Under the pieces are notes generated by a model, which had not been told where the DNA came from, searched no databases, and saw only the letters and a list, made by a program, of their open reading frames with translations. Positions 34,932 through 40,435 of a stretch of DNA of 40,435 bases are shown piece by piece. Source of the DNA: CAJGBR01 sp045637425 (GTDB taxonomy: Bacteria; Bacteroidota; Bacteroidia; Bacteroidales; Rikenellaceae). The stretch is from NCBI GenBank assembly GCA_045637425.1, contig JAZTZL010000026.1:1-40435 (forward strand), in the 5' to 3' direction. Position 1 is the first letter of the stretch; the number at the start of each line of letters is the position of its first letter. A program made the position numbers and the translations under genes.

Positions 34932-35969
34932 ATGGAACTGGAAAAAATTAAAGAATCTCTCTCCATCGTACAACACCCAGAGTTTAAGCAAGATATTGTT
35001 TCGTTGGGTATGGTTGAACTGCAGGAGGTGAACGAAAAGGTAATCGTAACTGTAACATTCCGCAAGGCAAAGGACCCCTTTGCAAAGGCAATTGAACGAA
35101 ATATCATCAATACGATATTGACAAAATTTCCTGAGTTGGAAGGCAAACTCCTGCTCAATGTGAACAAACCTGAAGTAGCCGAAAAAACCAAAGCACCTGC
35201 TGAAATCAAGGCTCACAAGATTATCGCCGTAGCCAGCGGTAAGGGTGGGGTAGGGAAGTCTACCGTGACTGCGAATCTGGCCGTAGCACTCAGCCGTAAG
35301 GGATATAAAGTCGGAATCCTTGATGCGGATATCTACGGTCCTTCTATGCCCAAGATGTTCGGAGTGGAGGATTACAGCCCGTATCTGGAAAACGTTGATG
35401 GCCGAGACAGAATTATACCAGCTGAAAAAGATGGCATCAAGATTAACTCTATCGGTTTCTATCTGCCCGCAGACCAGGCTCTTATCTGGAGGGGTCCGAT
35501 GGCTTCGAACGCACTGAAACAGTTGCTGCACGACACCTTGTGGGGCGAACTCGACTTCTTGTTGATTGATATGCCTCCGGGCACTGGCGATATCCACTTG
35601 ACACTGATTAACGAAATCACTCTCGACGGCGCAGTAATCGTCAGCACTCCGCAACAAATCGCACTGGCAGACGTTATTCGCGGAATCGAAATGTTCCAAA
35701 ACCAGAAAATTAAGATTCCGGTATTGGGTATGATTGAGAATATGGCTTGGTTTACTCCGGCTGAGTTACCAAAAAATAAGTACTATATCTTCGGTCGCGA
35801 CGGCGGTAAGCAGCTGGCTGAAAAAATAGGACTCAAGTTGTTGGGACAGATTCCGTTGGTGCAGAGCGTTTGCGAAAGCGCAGACAATGGCGCAGTGACC
35901 AAACTCGGAGCATCAGGCGTAGAAAAATATTTCATCGATGCGGCTCAACAGATAATCGATAATTTATAG
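34932..35969 (+). CDS. Mrp/NBP35-family P-loop ATPase (iron-sulfur carrier, ApbC-like)
   Basis: This 345-residue protein has an N-terminal MIP18/DUF59 domain (about 5-80) and a ParA-like ATPase domain with the deviant Walker A GKGGVGKS at 103-110 and the segment LLIDMPPGTGDIHLT. Such proteins carry and deliver iron-sulfur clusters. The C-terminal CxxC seen in many homologues is absent: the corresponding stretch reads WFTPAELPKNKYYIFG. I recall this variant in other Bacteroidota. It is divergent from sppA and monocistronic or followed by the TlpA-like gene after 136 bases, which has its own promoter-like box. Confidence 0.93.
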   Translation: MELEKIKESLSIVQHPEFKQDIVSLGMVELQEVNEKVIVTVTFRKAKDPFAKAIERNIINTILTKFPELEGKLLLNVNKPEVAEKTKAPAEIKAHKIIAVASGKGGVGKSTVTANLAVALSRKGYKVGILDADIYGPSMPKMFGVEDYSPYLENVDGRDRIIPAEKDGIKINSIGFYLPADQALIWRGPMASNALKQLLHDTLWGELDFLLIDMPPGTGDIHLTLINEITLDGAVIVSTPQQIALADVIRGIEMFQNQKIKIPVLGMIENMAWFTPAELPKNKYYIFGRDGGKQLAEKIGLKLLGQIPLVQSVCESADNGAVTKLGASGVEKYFIDAAQQIIDNL

Positions 35970-36029
35970 TAATCACATAGTTACATAAAATTTGTTGATT
36001 GACTATTATCATTTTTCCCGAAATTGACA

Positions 36030-36037
36030 TAACTTTG
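36030..36037 (+). promoter_or_regulatory. Candidate -7 box for the TlpA-like lipoprotein gene
   Basis: TAACTTTG matches TAnnTTTG fully, giving a leader of about 60 bases before the ATG at 36106. The -33 element is not evident. Confidence 0.5.
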
Positions 36038-36105
36038 CGGAGAAATTGAATAAATCTTATCACAAAGATGAGATAATGTGTAACCTAAAAATAAATGAAA
36101 AATTT

Positions 36106-37413
36106 ATGAAAAAATTAATTTTACTGGCGTTGGTAGCAACAACATTGTTTGGCTGCAAACAAGGACCAACAACCGAACAGTACAAAGATTTGTACAAAAC
36201 TCTTGCAACCTATTCAGCTATGTCTGACAAGAAGGAATTCACTGCTGAAAAAGAAACAGAACTCAAAACCTATTTGCAAAAGCAAAACAGTCTGTATGAT
36301 TTGAGCAAGGCTAACTACAGACAATTAATCAACCTTATGCGTACTGCAAGAGTTGAGGTTGCATACAAATGGATGTTGCCGGCATTGCAAGCAAAGGCTG
36401 CTGAAAAGTGTGACTCAGCATCTACATTGGATTATATGATCTTCTCTCGCGAAGGCAAAGATGCAAAGTTGACTTACGAGCGCTTTATGAAGATTATGGC
36501 TTATCCGACAACTTTGTTGGCTGACCAAAACACTTGCCACGCTCTGAAGTTGTTCTCACGAGTAGAAATGACTGATGCTCAATTTATTGATTTCGTTAAG
36601 CTCTTGAATGCTAACGTAAATGGCACAACCCACATCTACGCATTCTACCAATTGACAAAGGATGTTTGGAAAAAAATCTTGGATATGGGCGAAAACTTCC
36701 CGAAAGAATTAAAGGAAGAATACTACCAAAAGATGTTGGAAGCTATGCGTACAGCTATCGCAGAAAGCAAAGATATGAACATCAATAACTTGAAAGACAC
36801 ATACGAATCATTCAACACATTGTTTGCTCGCCGCGAACTGATTGGTAGCACAGCTCCTGAACTCGACTTTATATGGAACAGCGCAGGTATGGACCTGAAA
36901 AACTTGGCTGACTTGAGAGGTAAAGTTGTTATCGTAGACTTCTGGGCAACTTGGTGTGGTCCTTGCGTACAATCATTCCCGAATGTTAGAAAATTACAAG
37001 AAAGATACAAAGATTATGATGTTATTATCTTGGGTGTAACAAGTATTCAAGGCCGTCACATCGACCGAGTTAACAAGAAGACAATCAACACTAAGGACGA
37101 TCCTGAAAAGGAATTCAACCTGATGAAGACCTTTATGCGTCAACAAAATATGACTTGGAAGGTTGCATTTGCTAAACAAGAAGTTTACAATCCTGATTAC
37201 GGTGTTCTCGGTGTACCTCACATTGCAATTATTGACGTAAACGGTAAGGTTCGCTACAATGAACTCAATCCTCACTCTGACCCATACGAAGAGGCTGAAA
37301 AGATTGACGCTCTGTTGAAAGAGGCTGGTTTGAAATACCCGACCGAACCGATGGAAAAAAGAAACTGGGCTAAAGAAGAAATAGAAAAAGCTGCAAAGAA
37401 GAATAAAAAATAA
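36106..37413 (+). CDS. TlpA-like thioredoxin-fold lipoprotein
   Basis: This 435-residue protein starts with a lipoprotein signal whose lipobox is LFG-C17. A helical region of about 240 residues with no recognised family follows, then a TlpA/ResA-type thioredoxin domain (about 255-400) with the redox motif WCGPC (C284, C287) and the cis-proline segment GVPHIAIID. The extended C-terminus is lysine-rich. It should reduce or exchange disulfides at the envelope. I chose the ATG at 36106, which begins the signal peptide; the longer in-frame start at 36046 would add 20 polar residues before it. Its codon use is richer in GCT, AAC and AAG than its neighbours, which may mean high expression. Confidence 0.9.
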   Translation: MKKLILLALVATTLFGCKQGPTTEQYKDLYKTLATYSAMSDKKEFTAEKETELKTYLQKQNSLYDLSKANYRQLINLMRTARVEVAYKWMLPALQAKAAEKCDSASTLDYMIFSREGKDAKLTYERFMKIMAYPTTLLADQNTCHALKLFSRVEMTDAQFIDFVKLLNANVNGTTHIYAFYQLTKDVWKKILDMGENFPKELKEEYYQKMLEAMRTAIAESKDMNINNLKDTYESFNTLFARRELIGSTAPELDFIWNSAGMDLKNLADLRGKVVIVDFWATWCGPCVQSFPNVRKLQERYKDYDVIILGVTSIQGRHIDRVNKKTINTKDDPEKEFNLMKTFMRQQNMTWKVAFAKQEVYNPDYGVLGVPHIAIIDVNGKVRYNELNPHSDPYEEAEKIDALLKEAGLKYPTEPMEKRNWAKEEIEKAAKKNKK

Positions 37414-37441
37414 TAATTCTTAGTCACAGTTGAAACAACAA

Positions 37442-37477
37442 AACCCGCCGAGCAGTTCGGCGGGTTATTTTTTTCAG
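37442..37477 (+). terminator. Intrinsic terminator between convergent tlpA-like and DUF3467 genes
   Basis: A 10-bp stem pairs AACCCGCCGA (37442-37451) with TCGGCGGGTT (37457-37466) around a GCAGT loop, followed by A and a T-run. The hairpin is nearly the same as the one at 30732-30770. Confidence 0.92.
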
Positions 37478-37495
37478 CAGGGTGGGGGATTAAAC
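37457..37495 (-). repeat. 39-bp inverted repeat, right copy
   Basis: This is the exact reverse complement of 30708-30746. It takes in the right arm of the terminator, its T-run and 22 more bases up to 4 bases from the DUF3467 stop codon. Confidence 0.97.
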
Positions 37496-37499
37496 CTGA

Positions 37500-37808
37500 T
37501 TAAGCCTCACCTTTAGTTTTGACATTAAATGGATTAATCTGCGGAACAGGAATCTTTATTTCGCCAAATATTTGTTCGTACTTCGAAATATTTTCATTCA
37601 AAGACATAAGTAATCTTTTTGCGTGTTCCGGAGTCAAAATGATGCGACTCTTTACCGGAGCCTTTTCCACACCCGGCATAACTCTCACAAAGTCCAGAAT
37701 GAACTCCGAAGTTGAGTGTGTAATCACCGTAAGATTAGCGTAATTACCCTCACCAACCTCTTTTGTCAGTTCGATTGTCAATGGAATTTCAACATTATCT
37801 TTATCCAT
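37500..37808 (-). CDS. DUF3467 domain-containing protein
   Basis: This 102-residue protein matches DUF3467, a small, mainly beta family with segments ANLTVITHSTSEFILDF and RIILTPEHAKRLLMSL. It has no signal peptide or membrane segment. The function is unknown. It is a single gene with its own consensus promoter, convergent with the TlpA-like gene and divergent from lpxK. Confidence 0.88.
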   Translation of the reverse strand: MDKDNVEIPLTIELTKEVGEGNYANLTVITHSTSEFILDFVRVMPGVEKAPVKSRIILTPEHAKRLLMSLNENISKYEQIFGEIKIPVPQINPFNVKTKGEA

Positions 37809-37842
37809 AATTCTATGTTTTTATTGTTCAAAAATAGTTTTG

Positions 37843-37873
37843 TAAAGTTAGTGAATCTCTAAAATATTTCAAA
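37843..37873 (-). promoter_or_regulatory. Bacteroidota-type promoter for the DUF3467 gene
   Basis: Read on the minus strand, TTTG (37873-37870), 19 bases, then TAACTTTA (37850-37843). One mismatch to TTTG-N19-TAnnTTTG. The start codon follows 34 bases later. Confidence 0.68.
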
Positions 37874-37921
37874 ATAAAAATGTATCTCTAAAACTTTATT
37901 TTTGCTATTGTGAAAAAAAAT

Positions 37922-37952
37922 TTTGAAAATCAATTTTTTAGTTCTAACTTTG
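37922..37952 (+). promoter_or_regulatory. Bacteroidota-type promoter for lpxK
   Basis: TTTG at 37922-37925, then 19 bases, then TAACTTTG at 37945-37952: a full match to TTTG-N19-TAnnTTTG, 33 bases before the lpxK start. It is the best promoter in the window. Confidence 0.75.
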
Positions 37953-37985
37953 AGGGATTTGTAAAGGTATTCTATCAAGTTAGTA

Positions 37986-39056
37986 ATGAAAAGTTTATTG
38001 TTTGCACCATTGTCACTGCTCTACGGTTTTGGAGTTTTTCTCAGACATAAAATGTTTGATTTCGGAATACTCAAAAGTGTCGAGTTTGATATTCCGATAG
38101 TTTGTGTCGGAAATATCGCAGTGGGTGGTACGGGCAAAACACCTCACACAGAATACCTTATCTCGTATCTCAGCCAGCAATACACCGTCGGCGTACTATC
38201 TCGTGGGTATGGTAGAAAAACTCACGGATTTATCGAGGCTACACGCGAGTCATCATATCGACAAATCGGCGACGAACCTAAACAAATCAAACAAAAGTTT
38301 CCTAACATAACGGTTTGTGTCTGCGAGAAACGTGTCGAGGGAATCAGAAAGATGAGAGAACTGCACCCGGAAATCAATTTGATTATTCTTGATGACGCAT
38401 TCCAGCACAGATATGTCGAGCCGTGGATTAATATCGTTTTAGTCGATATTAACAATCCGTTCTATGATGACCACCTGTTGCCGTGGGGAACATTACGCGA
38501 CCTTAAAAAACAGATGAATCGCGCTCATACGGTAATTATGACAAAGGTTAATAGAGAGCTCTCGCCGATAGATTTCCGAATCATAAAGAAGAAACTCGGA
38601 TTATTGCCGTACCAGAAACTCTTCTATACTAAGATTGTGAATGAGGAGTTGATGCCTATGTTCTGGAGTGAACATCAACCCAAACCTAAAGATGGTGGCA
38701 AGATTATCGTTATGACAGGCATAGCCCGTCCCGATTCGCTGTATGAATACCTCGAAAAGAAGTATGAAATAGTAGAAAAAATTGTCTATCCAGACCATCA
38801 CGCATATAAGGTTTACGAGCTGGCTAAACTCGAGCAAACATTGAAAAAATATCCTGAAGACACTATAATCGTAGTTACCGAAAAAGACTCTGTAAAATTG
38901 TGCAACAAGAACAGAATCAGCAAGGTGTTGCAAGAGAGACTCTACTTTACACCAATCGGAATAGAGTTTTTAGGAGATAGAGAAGTTAATTTTCATAACC
39001 AACTGAACCAATATGTTAGAGAGAATCAAAAATACAAAATCATTTCTTCAGAATAA
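37986..39056 (+). CDS. lpxK: Tetraacyldisaccharide 4'-kinase
   Basis: This 356-residue kinase phosphorylates the lipid A precursor at the 4' position at the inner membrane, showing that the organism makes lipid A. The P-loop VGGTGKT lies at about 46-52 in the family segment CVGNIAVGGTGKTPHTEY. A hydrophobic N-terminal helix (about 1-20) anchors it to the membrane. The segment VLSRGYGRKTHGF and IILDDAFQHR are also conserved. Its 3' end overlaps the purine nucleoside phosphorylase gene by 44 bases in another frame. Confidence 0.96.
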   Translation: MKSLLFAPLSLLYGFGVFLRHKMFDFGILKSVEFDIPIVCVGNIAVGGTGKTPHTEYLISYLSQQYTVGVLSRGYGRKTHGFIEATRESSYRQIGDEPKQIKQKFPNITVCVCEKRVEGIRKMRELHPEINLIILDDAFQHRYVEPWINIVLVDINNPFYDDHLLPWGTLRDLKKQMNRAHTVIMTKVNRELSPIDFRIIKKKLGLLPYQKLFYTKIVNEELMPMFWSEHQPKPKDGGKIIVMTGIARPDSLYEYLEKKYEIVEKIVYPDHHAYKVYELAKLEQTLKKYPEDTIIVVTEKDSVKLCNKNRISKVLQERLYFTPIGIEFLGDREVNFHNQLNQYVRENQKYKIISSE

Positions 39057-39828
39057 CATAATCGGAGAATTCAAGCCACAGGTCGGAATTATTTTGGGTA
39101 CAGGACTTGGAGGTTTAGCTGACAAGATTGATAAGGTTGCAGAGGTAAAATATTCTGACATACCGGATTTTCCGCAATCGACCGTAGCTGGTCATCACGG
39201 CAGATTAGTCTTTGGCAGACTCGGAGGTGTGAATGTCGTAGCAATGCAGGGACGTTTTCACTACTATGAGGGTTACACTACACAAGAGGTGACATTTCCG
39301 GTACGAGTGATGAAACTGTTGGGTATTGAGTGTCTGTTTGTATCGAATGCTTCGGGCGGAGTGAATCAAACTTTCTCGGCTGGAGATATAATGATTATCG
39401 AAGACCATATAAACTTAATACCTAATCCTTTGATTGGTAGAAATATGGACGAATTCGGAGTCCGCTTTCCCGAGATGAGTGAGCCATATAGTAAGAAACT
39501 TATAGCATTGGCAGAAAAGTGTGCTGCACAACTCGACATTGATGTGAGAAAGGGTGTTTACACAGCCTTGAGTGGTCCGTCGCTCGAGACCAATGCCGAG
39601 TACAGATTTGTGCGCACAATAGGTGGTGATGCAGTCGGAATGTCTACTGTTCCCGAGGTAATAGTAGCACGCCATATGCAGTTGCCTGTATTTGGAATCT
39701 CGGTGATAACCAACATCGGCGGTAGTGGAAAAAAGGATTCGCACGAAGAGAATTGTCGAGTAGGTCAGTCTGCCGAAGTAAGGCTAACCAAGCTCGTGAT
39801 TTCAATGTTACAAAACCTTGATTATTAA
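39013..39828 (+). CDS. Purine nucleoside phosphorylase (trimeric type)
   Basis: This 271-residue enzyme splits purine nucleosides with phosphate in nucleoside salvage. It has GIILGTGLGG (25-34) and VAGHHGRLVFG with H61 (phosphate site), GRFHYYEGY (80-88), GPSLETNAEYRF, GMSTVPEVIVARH, and ISVITNIGG with the base-binding asparagine. The ATG at 39013 lies inside lpxK; no later start would keep the N-terminal strand, so the 44-base overlap appears real. It ends in front of an AT-rich gap. Confidence 0.94.
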   Translation: MLERIKNTKSFLQNNIIGEFKPQVGIILGTGLGGLADKIDKVAEVKYSDIPDFPQSTVAGHHGRLVFGRLGGVNVVAMQGRFHYYEGYTTQEVTFPVRVMKLLGIECLFVSNASGGVNQTFSAGDIMIIEDHINLIPNPLIGRNMDEFGVRFPEMSEPYSKKLIALAEKCAAQLDIDVRKGVYTALSGPSLETNAEYRFVRTIGGDAVGMSTVPEVIVARHMQLPVFGISVITNIGGSGKKDSHEENCRVGQSAEVRLTKLVISMLQNLDY

Positions 39829-40059
39829 TTCTATTAAGACTTATTAACAATCTTTCTTTTTGTCATTATTCTTATATTATTATTTCATTAAATTTTTATT
39901 TTTACATAAATAATAAAGATAAAGAAGTTAAAAAGTAATAATAAAAATAATAAAGAAGAATTGTTAATAAGTGGGATAAAGGATTAGTAATCACTTATGT
40001 ACATTGTTATTATTTGTGTTTAGAAACAAAGCATTAAGAACTAAAAAAAACGAACAAAT
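39829..40059. other. AT-rich intergenic region with 12-bp inverted repeat
   Basis: This is the longest gene-free stretch (231 bases), made almost wholly of A and T up to about 39960. CTTATTAACAAT (39840-39851) is repeated exactly in reverse complement at 39960-39971. The strand is T-rich on the left and A-rich on the right, so the whole region could fold imperfectly. No TAnnTTTG box with proper spacing was found for ssb. A promoter or a melting-prone regulatory region is likely, but it cannot be placed. Confidence 0.6.
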
Positions 40060-40435
40060 ATGGTAAATAAGGTAATATTGATAGGAAACGTGGGTCAGGA
40101 TCCTGATGTGCGTTCGCTTGATGGCGGAGTAAAGGTTGCACGTATTAGATTGGCAACTACCGAGAGGATATACAATCAGGCTACAAAAGAGAACAAAGAC
40201 CACACCGAATGGCATACCATTACCCTGTGGCGCGGATTGGCCGACGTAGCAGACAGATATGTAAGAAAGGGGTCACAAATCTACATTGAGGGTAGAATCC
40301 GCACTCGCGAATGGACTGACCGCGATAACCAAAAGCGTACGGGAGTAGAAATCTTAGCTGATGAACTCAAGTTGCTGGGTCGCAGAAGTGATGCACCGAC
40401 ACAAGGTCAGTATAGTGGCGGTGGAAATATGGGCG
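40060..40435 (+). CDS. ssb: Single-stranded DNA-binding protein, N-terminal part (cut by window end)
   Basis: The frame from ATG at 40060 is open to the end of the window, giving 125 residues. It is a typical SSB OB-fold: VNKVILIGNVGQDPDVR at the start, RIRLATTER, EWHTITLWRGLADVADRYVRKGSQIYIEGRIRTREW and VEILADELKLLG. The glycine-rich linker has just begun (GQYSGGGNMG). The acidic C-terminal tip lies outside. SSB coats single-stranded DNA in replication and repair. Confidence 0.96.
   Translation, partial: MVNKVILIGNVGQDPDVRSLDGGVKVARIRLATTERIYNQATKENKDHTEWHTITLWRGLADVADRYVRKGSQIYIEGRIRTREWTDRDNQKRTGVEILADELKLLGRRSDAPTQGQYSGGGNMG

Noticed and set aside
34860..35699. Open frame of 279 codons on the minus strand opposite mrp.
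   Set aside because: It is a shadow of the well-conserved mrp gene and would also run through the divergent sppA/mrp promoter region.
30732..37477. The two CCCGCCGA hairpins as ends of a transposon or integron.
   Set aside because: There is no transposase or recombinase gene between them, no target-site duplication was seen, and the enclosed genes are core functions; an inversion or terminator duplication fits better.

Overview
This window looks like an ordinary stretch of chromosome from a member of the Bacteroidota, probably order Bacteroidales. Several features point that way: a MurF-alanine racemase fusion, DUF4924 and DUF3467 proteins, an Mrp ATPase without the C-terminal CxxC, a split M16 peptidase pair, and promoters of the TTTG-N19-TAnnTTTG type instead of the sigma70 consensus. 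Genes are tightly packed. There is no rRNA, tRNA, CRISPR array, insertion sequence or phage gene that I can see, and no gene-free stretch longer than about 230 bases.

Layout. (1) 1-6222, plus strand: the end of an unknown gene, then a terminator and a consensus promoter, then mutS2, murF-alr and an RsmI-like methyltransferase. (2) 12870-6224, minus strand: a compact seven-gene operon. It starts with an ABC-type ATPase and a DUF4435/TOPRIM protein (the architecture of the PARIS anti-phage system), followed by mtgA, two M16 peptidases (one active, one not), an NrnA-like DHH phosphoesterase and a YfcE-like phosphoesterase. (3) 12972-13889: a YitT membrane protein with a terminator. (4) 19185-13941, minus strand: tamB and a small exported protein. 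(5) 19299-30713, plus strand: pheS, a TPR lipoprotein, a degenerate LytM (EnvC-like) factor, ybeY, mnmG, thiC, a small membrane protein, an S41 protease and a histidine kinase. (6) 34845-30813, minus strand: sppA, DUF4924, and a NarL-type kinase and regulator. (7) 34932-37413, plus strand: mrp and a TlpA-like lipoprotein. (8) DUF3467 on the minus strand, then divergent lpxK and purine nucleoside phosphorylase, an AT-rich gap, and the start of ssb.

Much of the window serves the cell envelope: murF-alr, mtgA, the EnvC-like factor, tamB, lpxK, sppA, the S41 and M16 peptidases, and two sensor kinases. The rest is mainly translation and RNA care (pheS, ybeY, mnmG, RsmI, NrnA) and DNA maintenance (mutS2, ssb).

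The most unusual points are these. The PARIS-like ATPase/DUF4435 pair is built into a housekeeping operon and coupled by an ATGA overlap to mtgA. Two ParB-box (parS-like) palindromes flank and enter thiC just after mnmG. A perfect 39-bp inverted repeat carries the terminators at both ends of a 6.7-kb block. A perfect 13-bp palindrome without a U-tract lies after pheS, and an AT-rich inverted-repeat region lies before ssb.
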